A DNA stretch of 64,000 nucleotides from Pseudomonadota bacterium (GTDB lineage: Bacteria; Desulfobacterota; Desulfobulbia; Desulfobulbales; Desulfocapsaceae). Made by a program: the position numbers and the translations under genes. The DNA lies in the NCBI GenBank assembly GCA_018817385.1, contig JAHIUA010000090.1:41561-105560 (forward strand). Direction: 5' to 3'. Numbering within the stretch: the stretch's first letter is position 1; each line of letters begins with the position of its first letter. Under the pieces are notes generated by a model. The model was given only the letters and a program-made list of their open reading frames with translations, searched no databases and was not told the origin of the DNA. Below are positions 9,298 through 18,949 of this stretch, piece by piece.

Positions 9298-11326
9298 GAC
9301 GCAAAACAAAAAACTCGTAACATTAGCGACATGACATTCCTTGGCCTTTTGTAGTGCCATAAAATACACTTAGTTCTTGACTTAGGGCGTTTTTTATGTC
9401 ATTCTCCTTTCCATGTATATTCGAAGAACATCTATCAAGAGCAGGAAGGACGGATCACAATATTACACCTACCGGTTAGTCGAATCCCGACGTACAGAAA
9501 AGGGTGTCCGTCAATACACGTTGGTTAATCTTGGTGCCGATTTTTCTTTGCCAAGAGAACAATGGCCAGATCTGACAAAACGGATTGAGGGAATCCTCAG
9601 CGGACAGCAGAGCCTGTTTGATATTGATTGCAATATTGAGAAGTTGGCTCAGAATTATGCGTCGAGGATTGTTGCTTCACATCAGGATGATAGTGATCCT
9701 GATGTGATCGACTACCGGGAAGTTGATCTTGATAGCCTTGAGATCAGCAGGTCGCGCAGTGTTGGCGGCGAGCATGCAATGCTTGAAGCATTACGGTTTT
9801 TGGGACTTGATACGATACTGGGAGGGCTTGGTTTTAATGGACCGCAGACAGCTGCTGCCATTGGGACGATAATTGGCCGAGCCTGTGAACCTGGAAGTGA
9901 ATTGGCAACCCATGAATGGCTTCAGGAACGATCAGGTCTTGGAGAATTGATTGGGTATGACTTTAATGATCTCAGCTTGTATGGCATGTACAAGGTATCC
10001 GATCAGTTACTCAAAAAGAAATCGGCTATAGAAAAGCACTTGTACGAACAAGAGCGGACTCTCTTTGGACTCCAGGAAACAATCACCCTGTACGATCTAA
10101 CCAATACGTATTTTGAGGGTCAATGCAAGAGTAATGCCCTTGCAGCTCGTGGCCATTCTAAGGAGAAACGTACAGACTGTCCCCTGGTCACTCTTGGGCT
10201 GGTTCTAGACTCCAGTGGCTTCCCTCGGCGCAGTCACGTGTACGAGGGCAATGTAAGTGAACCAAAGACATTGTCGAAGATGCTTCATGGCCTTGAAAAA
10301 GGTGGAACACATACAAGCATGAAAGCTATGGTGGTCATGGATGCAGGTATTGCAACCGAGGACAATATCACCTGGCTTACAGAGCATCAGTACCCATATC
10401 TTGTGGTGAGTAGAAAGAAGCATCGGGAATTTGATGAAGACTCATCTGTTGTTGTCAAAAAGGATGACGAATGCACAGTCAGGGTGCAGAAGGTAATTGA
10501 TGAAGCAACAAAGGAGACGCTCTTATATTGCCATTCTACAATGCGGGAAAAGAAAGACCAAGCAATCGAGGATCGTTTTGTCGGCCATTTTGAAGAAACC
10601 CTGCAAAAGCTGAACAATGGTCTGCACCAAAAGAGATGTCTCAAGAAATATGACAAAGTTATGGAAAAAATCGGCCGCTTGAGACAGAAATATTCCAGGG
10701 TCTCCCGGCAGTTTACAATTTCCGTAGAAAAAGATGGTACCAGCGCCAATGCTACAAAAATCACTTGGCAGCAGAAGGCTGCACCAAACACAACAGACAC
10801 CTTCCCTGGAGTCTACTGCCTACGAACAAGTCAGACCGACTGGGATGAAGTCACCCTATGGAAAACATATACGATGCTGACAGATCTTGAAGCTGTCTTT
10901 CGTTCTTTAAAATCTGAACTTGGGTTACGACCGATTCATCATCAGATAGCCGACAGAGTTTCAGGGCACCTGTTTATTACTCTTTTAGCATATCATCTCG
11001 TCCATTCAGTACGATACAGATTGAAGCAAGTCAATATTCACAGCAGTTGGTCTAGTTTAAGGAAACTCTTGTCAACACAGAATCGTGTAACAGTATCCAT
11101 GCAGTGCAAGAAAGGTGGCACAGTCCATGTCAGGAAAAGCACACGACCTGAACCAAAGCAGCAAGAGATATATTCAGCTCTGGGAATAAAGAGTCATCCT
11201 GGCCATACGATAAAAACGACGATATGAAACAAATTGATAGATGTAGTGCCATAACGACATGGGGTAAAGGTGTAACGTGCAGTTATTGTTGGTGATTTTG
11301 TTTTCTAGTCACAAAGTTGGGCTAGG
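9238..11326 (+). mobile_element. IS1634-family insertion sequence
   Basis: About 2.1 kb. The imperfect terminal repeats are CCTAACCCAACTTTTTG (from 9238) and the complement of CACAAAGTTGGGCTAGG (ending 11326). The transposase fills most of the interior. GGAGTC occurs at 9228-9233 and 11325-11330 and may be a target duplication, which would shift the ends by a few bases. A 12-bp direct copy TGTAGTGCCATA flanks the transposase ORF at ~9349 and ~11241. The element sits inside the DUF3786-type gene. Confidence 0.85.
9413..11227 (+). CDS. IS1634-family transposase
   Basis: A 604-aa DDE transposase. The N-terminus MYIRRTSIKSRKDGSQYYTY is characteristic of the family. The presumed catalytic acids lie in TLYDLTNTYFEG (near residue 227), VVMDAGIATEDN (near 305) and DLEAVFRSLKSELGLRPIHH (near 495, the YREK-like block). 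The ORF is intact from ATG to TGA, so the element may still be active. Confidence 0.92.
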   Translation: MYIRRTSIKSRKDGSQYYTYRLVESRRTEKGVRQYTLVNLGADFSLPREQWPDLTKRIEGILSGQQSLFDIDCNIEKLAQNYASRIVASHQDDSDPDVIDYREVDLDSLEISRSRSVGGEHAMLEALRFLGLDTILGGLGFNGPQTAAAIGTIIGRACEPGSELATHEWLQERSGLGELIGYDFNDLSLYGMYKVSDQLLKKKSAIEKHLYEQERTLFGLQETITLYDLTNTYFEGQCKSNALAARGHSKEKRTDCPLVTLGLVLDSSGFPRRSHVYEGNVSEPKTLSKMLHGLEKGGTHTSMKAMVVMDAGIATEDNITWLTEHQYPYLVVSRKKHREFDEDSSVVVKKDDECTVRVQKVIDEATKETLLYCHSTMREKKDQAIEDRFVGHFEETLQKLNNGLHQKRCLKKYDKVMEKIGRLRQKYSRVSRQFTISVEKDGTSANATKITWQQKAAPNTTDTFPGVYCLRTSQTDWDEVTLWKTYTMLTDLEAVFRSLKSELGLRPIHHQIADRVSGHLFITLLAYHLVHSVRYRLKQVNIHSSWSSLRKLLSTQNRVTVSMQCKKGGTVHVRKSTRPEPKQQEIYSALGIKSHPGHTIKTTI

Positions 11327-11504
11327 AGTCGGACAGAGAAACGGACCACAGCAATAAACTCTCACCATTGACTCCTTCACTCCTGCAGAACAAGCACACC
11401 TCTTTTTTCCCGCTTTGCTTCAGTTACACTGGGTGCCAGCTGTCTTACAGGCGCTATGCTCCCCCTGAAAAAAGGAGATCACTTTTTTCAGCAAACAAGA
11501 CAAG

Positions 11505-11539
11505 CCTGCCTGGGAGGAAGCATGCCCCTCCCAGGCAGG
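11505..11539 (-). terminator. Probable terminator downstream of the DUF1566 gene
   Basis: CCTGCCTGGGAGG (11505-11517) pairs perfectly with CCTCCCAGGCAGG (11527-11539). It lies 20 bp past the stop of the minus-strand gene at 11560. On the minus strand it is followed by CTTGTCTTGTTTGC, a modest T-rich tail. Confidence 0.7.
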
Positions 11540-11559
11540 AAGAAAAGAAGAAAATACTT

Positions 11560-12498
11560 CTATGCCTTTCTACAGAGTCGAGCAAAAGCCCCTGGAATGG
11601 TGCCAGAAGACCAGAAGGCCCGCCCCTGCTTGTAATCCACGAACCAGTAACCACCCGGCTTGCGTTGAGCAGCAACAAAAATAAACGGTTGTTCTTTGGA
11701 AAAACAGAGTTGAAGATGGATTCCCTTACTGTTCATTCCAGGCTCCATAAGGGACATGGCCTCTTCCATGGTCGGCATCCTCCAGTCATAATAACCGGCA
11801 AATCCTTCTCTGTTCATCTTTTCAATGTTACGCTGCATGGTGCGAACTGAATTAATATCCAGACCTCCTCGTTGCCACATAAGTCCGGTTTTTTGATCGA
11901 CCACCGTCAGCCCATCACCTGTGTCCACCAATTGGTTCTCAAAAAAGCCCTCTGGATTATACTCACTATCAAAAAAATTCCATTTCCTGATGACTGCACC
12001 AATCTGGTCATCATTGATAACGGCGTGCTCTGTCGGCAACCCTACCACTTTTCCATAAAATTTTGATTCCGCCAGGCCGACGAGGGGGGCACCCATATCC
12101 TCTACCTTTTTTTCGACAAACAAAGGGACAAGAGCAGAACATTCCTCAGATTCCAGAACATTGCCAATCAACCATTTCTTGATACCAGCATCAATGGCAT
12201 AGCTTTTTTCAAAAAGGGATGAACTCCCCTGCTTTTTGACGCAACCCTCTAACATGTTCTCCGGCGCCTTTATTTCCGCGAGAATTTTGGCATGCTTAAC
12301 CCCACGTTCCATAAGACAGAGTTTTGGCTCTTTTCCCCAGTTGTCTATAAAAAAATAATAGATCCGTTCATCATTATTCCGTACCCTCTCCCTTCCGCCC
12401 CAGGACTCAAATGTTCCAAAGGTCATATCCGGTGTCATTTCCCAATCAATTTCCGGGGTGACATCACCACCGATTTTCAATTTTTGAAACATACCCAT
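11560..12498 (-). CDS. DUF1566 (Lcl C-terminal) domain protein
   Basis: A 312-aa protein without a signal peptide. The C-terminal ~120 residues form a DUF1566/Lcl-type domain: DGLTVVDQKTGLMWQRGG, GYYDWRMPTMEEAMSLM and FWSSG, ending GAFARLCRKA. The N-terminal ~180 residues are not a domain I recognise. AAGGAGTGAG before the ATG is a good ribosome site. Such domains are often found in secreted or surface proteins, but here the function is unknown. Confidence 0.75.
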   Translation of the reverse strand: MGMFQKLKIGGDVTPEIDWEMTPDMTFGTFESWGGRERVRNNDERIYYFFIDNWGKEPKLCLMERGVKHAKILAEIKAPENMLEGCVKKQGSSSLFEKSYAIDAGIKKWLIGNVLESEECSALVPLFVEKKVEDMGAPLVGLAESKFYGKVVGLPTEHAVINDDQIGAVIRKWNFFDSEYNPEGFFENQLVDTGDGLTVVDQKTGLMWQRGGLDINSVRTMQRNIEKMNREGFAGYYDWRMPTMEEAMSLMEPGMNSKGIHLQLCFSKEQPFIFVAAQRKPGGYWFVDYKQGRAFWSSGTIPGAFARLCRKA

Positions 12499-12695
12499 TA
12501 CTCACTCCTTTTCTTTGGTGGCAATACTACAAGGCCTGGTTGTTAAGTTCCTTATCGGTACCTAAGCTGTTCCTTGATACCAAGGTACTGATAAAGTATT
12601 TCTGCTTTTTTCTCTGCTGGTGTATCTTATTAAAAACAGTTCAGATATCTTTTCCATACTCACTCAATTATTTAATTATAATTACTATTATCATA

Positions 12696-14888
12696 ATGAG
12701 CAAGAAAAAATACTCCTTTTCTATTAAACGCGGTGACCCTCTGCCCGGCGGAGCAACCGCCCTCGATCGTGGGATCAACTTTGCTGTCTTTTCCCGGCAT
12801 GCTACGGGGGTAACCCTGGTTATCGAAATAAAAGCCCCTGGCGAAGACATACCCAGCTGCCACGAACTGGAATTGGATCCAGCAGTGAACCGCACCGGTG
12901 ATATCTGGCATATCTTCCTGGTCACCGAAGAACGGGAGATCTGCTATGGCTACCGCTTCGACGGTCCAACTGATATCGAGAAACTTGGAGTGATCTATGA
13001 TCGAAAACAAATCCTCATAGATCCACTCTCTCACGCCTTAAGCGGACGTAAATGGGGAGAAGATTTCCAGACTGGCCACAACCCCCTCTGCCATCTTATC
13101 AAACATGACTTTGACTGGCAGAATGACAGGCCGCTGAAGACACCCATGGTGGACTCTGTTATCTACGAACTCCATGTCCGAGGGTTTACCCAGGCTGCAA
13201 ACTCCGGGGTAAAGAATCCAGGAACCTACCTGGGAATTGTCGAAAAAATCCCTTACCTGAAAGAGCTCGGTGTCACTGCAGTAGAGCTCATGCCAATCAC
13301 TGAATGGGATGAGAACGATAACGTCTTTCACGATCCGCTAAGCGGCATGAGGTTAAAAAATTACTGGGGTTATAATCCAGTCTCTTTTTTTGCCCTCAAA
13401 TCAGGCTATGCCTCTGAGCCAGATAACCATGTCAACGAATTCAAGTCGATGGTCCTCAGCCTGCACCAGGCCGGCATCGAAGTCATCCTCGACATGGTCT
13501 ACAACCACACCGGCGAGGGCGATTACCAGGGAACCACCTCCAGTTTCCGTGGTATTGACAACCCCATCTACTACCTTCTCGACCAACACAGCCGTGAATA
13601 TCTCAATTACTCCGGTTGCGGCAACACCTTCAACTGTAACCATCCCGTGGTAAGGGAATTTATTCTCAACTCCCTCCGGTATTGGGTTATAGAAATGCAT
13701 GTAGATGGTTTTCGTTTTGATCTCGCTTCTATCCTTGGCCGTGACCGTCAGGGACATGTCCTTGCCAACCCACCCATGATCGAGATGATTGCTCAGGACC
13801 CCATCCTTCGAGACACCAAAATTATTGCCGAAGCCTGGGATGCGGCAGGATTGTACCAAGTGGGTAGTTTTTCCACTGATGCCCGCTGGGCCGAGTGGAA
13901 CGGTAGATTCCGCGATGACATCCGAGCCTTTATGGCAGGTCACAAGGGGTCCATTGCCAACCTGGCCACCCGCATTGCCGGCAGCTCCGACCTCTATCAA
14001 TCCAGCTCACGGACCCCCTGTAACTCAGTCAACTTCATCACCAGTCACGATGGATTCACCCTCAATGACCTGGTCAGCTATAACGAAAAGCATAACAGCA
14101 GCAATGGAGAAGATAATCATGATGGTGATAATCACAATATCAGCTGGAACAGTGGAATTGAAGGAAAGGAAGCCAATGCCGAAATCGAGGATTTTCGTTT
14201 TCGGCGCATGCGCAGTATGGCCCTGATTCTTATCCTCTCCCAAGGGGTGCCGATGATCACGGCTGGTGACGAATTCGGCCGCAGCCAGGATGGGAACAAT
14301 AACTGCTGGTGTCAGGACAACAGGAGCAGTTGGCTGGACTGGGATCTGGCCCGCACCAATAAAGGGTTGCTCCGCTTTTTCAAAAAATGTCTCATCCTTC
14401 GTAAGAAACACCATATTTTTCGCCGTCACGATTTTTTCAGTTCACGGGAAAGTAGCCTGGGATCGAGGCAGGAAGCAGACATCAGCTGGCAATCTCTGCG
14501 CCCGGGACAAGAGGACTGGTCAGAAAATTGCCACACCTTGGCCTTTCTCCTTCGCGGCGAGAAAAAAGAAGGACAGAAAGATGATGACTTCTTTATCATG
14601 CTCAACGGCCACCGCAAAGAAAATGCCATTTTTGTTATTCCCCCCCCTTCAGACCCAAGACATTGTTGGAAACAAATCATTAACACTGCCCGGGCAGCGC
14701 CGTATGACTTCCCGCCCCCAAGCCGGGCAAGCAAGAAAAAAGGAGGTGACACCATCCTGGTCAAGAGCATGGCTGCCGTTGTCCTCCAGTCCGAGCAACC
14801 ACCTGATACACTTCATATAAACGGTGCCTCAAAACAACTTACCCTTGAGCCGAGCAGAAGGTTGGCCAAAAGAGAGCGGTATACCTGA
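12696..14888 (+). CDS. glgX: Glycogen debranching enzyme (GlgX/TreX type, GH13)
   Basis: Hydrolyses alpha-1,6 branches of glycogen. A CBM48-like N-terminus (GDPLPGGATALDRGINFAVFS) precedes the GH13 barrel. The conserved blocks are DMVYNHTGEG, DGFRFDLAS (nucleophile Asp), IIAEAWDAAG (acid Glu) and NFITSHDGFTLNDLVSY (third Asp), followed by GDEFGRSQDGNNNCWCQD. I start at ATG 12696, giving the family-like N-terminus; the open frame continues to 12540 but that extension is hydrophobic and unlike the family. Together with the alpha-glucan phosphorylase at 4514 it indicates glycogen turnover. Confidence 0.92.
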   Translation: MSKKKYSFSIKRGDPLPGGATALDRGINFAVFSRHATGVTLVIEIKAPGEDIPSCHELELDPAVNRTGDIWHIFLVTEEREICYGYRFDGPTDIEKLGVIYDRKQILIDPLSHALSGRKWGEDFQTGHNPLCHLIKHDFDWQNDRPLKTPMVDSVIYELHVRGFTQAANSGVKNPGTYLGIVEKIPYLKELGVTAVELMPITEWDENDNVFHDPLSGMRLKNYWGYNPVSFFALKSGYASEPDNHVNEFKSMVLSLHQAGIEVILDMVYNHTGEGDYQGTTSSFRGIDNPIYYLLDQHSREYLNYSGCGNTFNCNHPVVREFILNSLRYWVIEMHVDGFRFDLASILGRDRQGHVLANPPMIEMIAQDPILRDTKIIAEAWDAAGLYQVGSFSTDARWAEWNGRFRDDIRAFMAGHKGSIANLATRIAGSSDLYQSSSRTPCNSVNFITSHDGFTLNDLVSYNEKHNSSNGEDNHDGDNHNISWNSGIEGKEANAEIEDFRFRRMRSMALILILSQGVPMITAGDEFGRSQDGNNNCWCQDNRSSWLDWDLARTNKGLLRFFKKCLILRKKHHIFRRHDFFSSRESSLGSRQEADISWQSLRPGQEDWSENCHTLAFLLRGEKKEGQKDDDFFIMLNGHRKENAIFVIPPPSDPRHCWKQIINTARAAPYDFPPPSRASKKKGGDTILVKSMAAVVLQSEQPPDTLHINGASKQLTLEPSRRLAKRERYT

Positions 14889-15437
14889 TCGAGAATAGCA
14901 ATTTTTCCCAGCACAGCAAAGGTACCACTCCGTAGGATACCACATTCTGAAGAGGGCTTGTTGACTTACGCTGTAATCGAGTTTCGGTTCGGTAATTAAA
15001 ACCTGACAACAAACCCTTCCGTGACCAAAACAACAATCCATTTAAACAATAATACCATCACCTTGCCACCAGCATATGAGCCACCCAGAGGGTCCATGAA
15101 GACAATACATAAAGAAATCACTCGACAAGGACCAACATGACAAAAAAAAGAAATAAGTCGACTTAAAAAACACGTCAACTATCCGTTATACTAAGATATA
15201 ATACATGAATGACACCTGGAACAAGGAGAGTACAAAAAAAAATACCTGGTCATATCACAATTTCTCTTGTGAAATTGGCCAAAAACCTTTTATAGTACTG
15301 CATAGGATGTGATACATATCATATGTCAGACAGTGATATCTGCACCTGCGGAAGTGCTTTGGGGAGAAGACACAATTCATCGACCCTCAGGAATATCCCT
15401 GGCGACAGATGGACCGAAAAAAAACCGGGAGGGTAAA
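14889..15437. other. Upstream region of the EET island
   Basis: About 550 bp between the debranching enzyme and the first cytochrome. I see no supported gene. It contains a TATAAT-like box at ~15197, a small hairpin CAATTTC…GAAATTG at 15258-15277 and the CRP/FNR-like palindrome described separately. Confidence 0.5.
15309..15322. promoter_or_regulatory. CRP/FNR-like palindrome
   Basis: GTGATACATATCAT resembles the FNR site TTGAT-N4-ATCAA (4 of 5 matches per half). With flanking bases it is also TGTGA-N6-TCATA, close to a CRP site. It lies ~115 bp upstream of the OmcS/OmcE-like start. Binding is inferred from the pattern only. Confidence 0.45.
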
Positions 15438-16553
15438 ATGAAGACGAATAAAAAGTGGTATCAATATGGGGTATTGGCAAGTATGGGAGTTCTTATGCTT
15501 GCTGCACCCGCATCCGCAAAAGTAAACGGGCAGTGTGCCATATGTCACACCATGCACAACAGCCAGGATGGAGCCCCAATGGCCATCGACGCTGCTGGTG
15601 CCCCACAGACCGCACCCAATGAGGTTCTGCTGCTCAGAGGCTGTGTCGCCTGTCATACCGGAACCAATGATGGGACCAATGTTATCCCCTATGTTTCCGA
15701 CACCGCTGCACCTACCTACGGCGTCGATGGCACCACCGGCAACACCTTGGCCGGCGGTAGCTTTTACTGGGTTGCCAGTCAGACCCCAGGGTTAGATGGA
15801 GCAACCGCCGACTCGACCGGTCATAACGTGGCCACCGACAGCATGGCGGTCCAGGATGCAGTCCTCTTAAACAACCCTCCAGGAGCCACTGCCGCCCTCA
15901 CCGCCCAGCTCAGATGTGCCGGCGTTAATGGTTGCCATGGTGACAGCGCTGCCAGCAGTGACTTTGCGGCTATCACCGGCACCCATCATGCCGATGATAC
16001 GGTTATTGACGGCAGCACCACAGCCACCAGTTTCCGTTTTCTCCTTGGCATAGTAGGTCTGGAAGATTCCGATTGGGAATATATGCCAACAGCCACTGCC
16101 CATAATCAATACAAGGGTGTAGACAGAACCGCTGACACTCAGAATGACACCACCACCATTTCTTCCCTCTGTGCCCGCTGTCACAATGACTATCACAATG
16201 GAGCCGGAAATGTGGGTGGAACGAACCCCACCACTGGCGCCTTTGCCAGCCCTTGGGTCCGTCACCCGACAGATTTTGACATGGGCAACACCGGTGCTAC
16301 TGCTGAATACCGTGATTACGGTGGAACAGGTGTCAATGCTTATGTAGTTTCTGCCCCCGTGGCCAGTAACACCATTGGCGTTGCTCCCCTGTCAAGCATT
16401 ACCTTTACAGGCGACGATGCGATCGTGACCTGTATCTCCTGCCATCGCGCCCATGGTTCAGGGTATGCCGATCTCCTTCGTTGGGATTATTCAGCAGTCT
16501 CTGCCGGCGTTAGTGGTACAGGAGCATGTTTTGAGTGTCATACCAGTAAATAA
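15438..16553 (+). CDS. OmcS/OmcE-like hexaheme c-type cytochrome (candidate extracellular filament subunit) 1
   Basis: 371 aa with a Sec signal ending APASA. The heme motifs in order are CAICHTMHNSQ, CVACH, an unusual CAGVNGCH (CX5CH), CARCHNDYHN, CISCHRAHGSG and CFECH near the C-terminus. This order, the first CxxCHTMHNS block, the CHRAHGSG block and the terminal CxxCH match the arrangement in Geobacter OmcS, which polymerises into conducting nanowires, so the same role is likely (inference). The ATG at 15438 has a GGGAGGG ribosome site; upstream codons in frame are not signal-like. A terminator follows at once, so the gene can be expressed more than the operon behind it. A second copy is at 27715-28773. 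Confidence 0.85.
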   Translation: MKTNKKWYQYGVLASMGVLMLAAPASAKVNGQCAICHTMHNSQDGAPMAIDAAGAPQTAPNEVLLLRGCVACHTGTNDGTNVIPYVSDTAAPTYGVDGTTGNTLAGGSFYWVASQTPGLDGATADSTGHNVATDSMAVQDAVLLNNPPGATAALTAQLRCAGVNGCHGDSAASSDFAAITGTHHADDTVIDGSTTATSFRFLLGIVGLEDSDWEYMPTATAHNQYKGVDRTADTQNDTTTISSLCARCHNDYHNGAGNVGGTNPTTGAFASPWVRHPTDFDMGNTGATAEYRDYGGTGVNAYVVSAPVASNTIGVAPLSSITFTGDDAIVTCISCHRAHGSGYADLLRWDYSAVSAGVSGTGACFECHTSK

Positions 16554-16587
16554 TATTACCGCTGTAAGGTATACACACTGACCACTG

Positions 16588-16626
16588 AATCCCCCTGTTC
16601 CATACCCGTGAACAGGGGGATTTTTT
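16588..16626 (+). terminator. Intrinsic terminator after the first OmcS/OmcE-like gene
   Basis: AATCCCCCTGTTC pairs perfectly with GAACAGGGGGATT, followed by TTTT. It separates the filament-type cytochrome from the barrel operon and would allow unequal expression. Confidence 0.93.
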
Positions 16627-16852
16627 GTAGTACGTCCCTGTGATCCACACCTGTAGCATGCAAATTTTCATTGGCTGGTGGCGCCCATCTTTGTGGCCAC
16701 TCAACAATGATAATTTGCCATATTTATCGGTATGTTGTATACAGAGAATTGCAACTCAGGATGGCCGTTGTTCCAGAAAGAGTGGCCATGACAGCATCAG
16801 GTATTAACGTATATTTTGTGTTTTTTATTTTGTAAAGGCTAACCAGGCAATT

Positions 16853-18946
16853 GTGAACAGTCTAGAGTTTCATAAACAGCTTCTTCTTCGCTCTTGGCTC
16901 CCCTGTTGCTGCCTGTTCGTACTTATCCCCACTCACGCCTGTGGAGAGGAAATTTCCCTTGACGCCTCCTGGCAGGCCAGCGCCAACCAAGTAGGTGAAG
17001 AGGAAGATGTCAATTCCTTTAACCAGCGCTACGGTGTGCAATGGAATCCCAGGGTAACCCGGGCCATCTTTTTTGACTCCAACGTTAACTACTCCCGGAA
17101 TGAGAGTACCGGCAGCATTATCCGTGAAACGCTTTCCCCAACCGGCAGCCTGCAGGTTGAAAACGACATTTTCCTTGCCGAAGTCAGTGGTCTCATGAAT
17201 AAGACCAAAAACTCCCAAAGCTATGATCTGGTCGACAGCAGTTGGGAAGCTATCCTCGCCTCCAACTGGGACTATCGCTTCTGGCCCAATCTGAGTATTA
17301 ATGTAGGCCAAAACTGGTTTAGTGACAGCGAAGATGTGCACATCACGGATAACAGCCTTAAATGGTCTGAATTTATTGCCAAGTGGGAGTTGGATAGTTT
17401 TGAGGCTTATTACAGCTATTACACCCAGCTCAGAGATGACTTTGTTGAACAAAGCAATTACGATGAAAAAAAGCATTTCGGCAGGATTGATTACAGCCGG
17501 GGATTTTTTGCCAACCGCCTGAACCTTAGTTTTTCCGGGCAAGTAACCAATTCGACCACGGACATCAGCGCTGAAGGGGACACGGTCGCCATCAGAGTCG
17601 GACTCAGCCAGGCACTCGCTGGTATAGACCCCACTCCCCAATCAGGGAATCTGCCCACAACCCCCGGCCTCATTGATGGAAACACCAATAGTTCTGTCTT
17701 CACCATCACCCCCCTAGAGGTTGCCAATCTCGCAATCAAGGCAGACTTCCAACCCATTAGCACCATCTACGTCTATACCAGTCAACTTGATCCTCTGCTC
17801 GCTGCTGAAACCAGTTCCCTGAGCTGGGATCTTTACTCCAGTACTGACGGTGTAAACTGGCAGAGAGAGGCAATCAACCCAGCCACTACCTACGATGAGG
17901 ACAGATCCCGTTTCCAAGTCAGCATTGGTGGTCTGCAACGAATCTATCTGAAGCTGGTGGTAACAGGCTGGCCTCTGTCTCTGGCCATCCCGGTAACCGA
18001 AATTGAGGCCTTTAATAATCAAACCAGCTCCGAGGATACTTATGCGGAAACCCAGGAATATGACAGGACATTGACCGACCTGAATCTCCGCTACACCCCA
18101 AGCACAAATACCAGCCTCAGCTACTCCCTGGTCTGGGACGACTCCGATTACACAATCGGCAACGATCGGACCCGTCTCTTTCAAACAGGAAATGTCAGAT
18201 GGAGATACAATCAGTACCTGATCCCTTCCTTTACCGTTAACAACACGACCACGGAAAACAGCGCCATTGCCGATAACAGTCAGCGCTCTTATGCCTTTAC
18301 AGTACAGTCCATATTCCTCCCGACCCTTGAAACAAACGTTGGCATTACCAGAAACGAAAACTCGAACGATGACGTTCTGGAATCAACCAACGATAGCTTC
18401 CACTTCAATTTGATCGCGGCCCTGTATCCGAATCTGGACACGACACTTGATATCAACACCATCTTTAACAGAAATGAAGAGGATGACAGTTCGAATGAAA
18501 ACCTTGGCCTGCGCTGGACCCTCACTGCCCGCCTGCGCCCCAACCTGTTGGTTGACTTTATCGCAGAACATGGAAGTACCGAAGTCGGATTCACAGAGAT
18601 TGCTGATACTGATCAATCTGGAGGCCGAACCACTCTCAATGTAAACTGGCGTCCCTCTGATCTCCTGTCCATAATGGCCAACGCCTCCCAGGGCTATGGT
18701 GATGAGTGGTCCAACTATGAAAGTTATCGTTTAGATACCAATTTTTCCCTGATTCGCACATCCAAGACCCAGTTTACGATTGGTCATAGAATCACCAGTA
18801 CGGAAGACGACACCATTAACAGCCTTAACGCCAACTGGAGTTGGAACATAAGTGAATTTTTAACGATGCAGTCTATAGCCAATTACCTCATAACCCAAGA
18901 AGACAATGGCTGGTACGTAAATACCCGCCTCACAGCAAGGTTTTAG
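16853..18946 (+). CDS. Large outer-membrane beta-barrel, probable cytochrome conduit or export porin
   Basis: 697 aa, GTG start, N-terminal signal (CCCLFVLIPTHACGEE). The rest is alternating polar/aromatic strands with Asn/Thr/Asp-rich turns, typical of a barrel of 20 or more strands, ending in NTRLTARF with the terminal Phe recognised by BAM. Around residues 295-385 there is an insertion (SLSWDLYSSTDGVNWQREA … TEIEAF) that resembles a discoidin/F5-8C-like sandwich, possibly a surface loop domain. No heme motif is present. It is the first gene of a tightly packed chain with CsgG/TolB-N-like proteins, an isomerase and giant cytochromes. I do not assign it to MtrB/PioB by sequence; that would need a profile search. 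Confidence 0.8.
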   Translation: MNSLEFHKQLLLRSWLPCCCLFVLIPTHACGEEISLDASWQASANQVGEEEDVNSFNQRYGVQWNPRVTRAIFFDSNVNYSRNESTGSIIRETLSPTGSLQVENDIFLAEVSGLMNKTKNSQSYDLVDSSWEAILASNWDYRFWPNLSINVGQNWFSDSEDVHITDNSLKWSEFIAKWELDSFEAYYSYYTQLRDDFVEQSNYDEKKHFGRIDYSRGFFANRLNLSFSGQVTNSTTDISAEGDTVAIRVGLSQALAGIDPTPQSGNLPTTPGLIDGNTNSSVFTITPLEVANLAIKADFQPISTIYVYTSQLDPLLAAETSSLSWDLYSSTDGVNWQREAINPATTYDEDRSRFQVSIGGLQRIYLKLVVTGWPLSLAIPVTEIEAFNNQTSSEDTYAETQEYDRTLTDLNLRYTPSTNTSLSYSLVWDDSDYTIGNDRTRLFQTGNVRWRYNQYLIPSFTVNNTTTENSAIADNSQRSYAFTVQSIFLPTLETNVGITRNENSNDDVLESTNDSFHFNLIAALYPNLDTTLDINTIFNRNEEDDSSNENLGLRWTLTARLRPNLLVDFIAEHGSTEVGFTEIADTDQSGGRTTLNVNWRPSDLLSIMANASQGYGDEWSNYESYRLDTNFSLIRTSKTQFTIGHRITSTEDDTINSLNANWSWNISEFLTMQSIANYLITQEDNGWYVNTRLTARF

Positions 18947-18949
18947 CCC

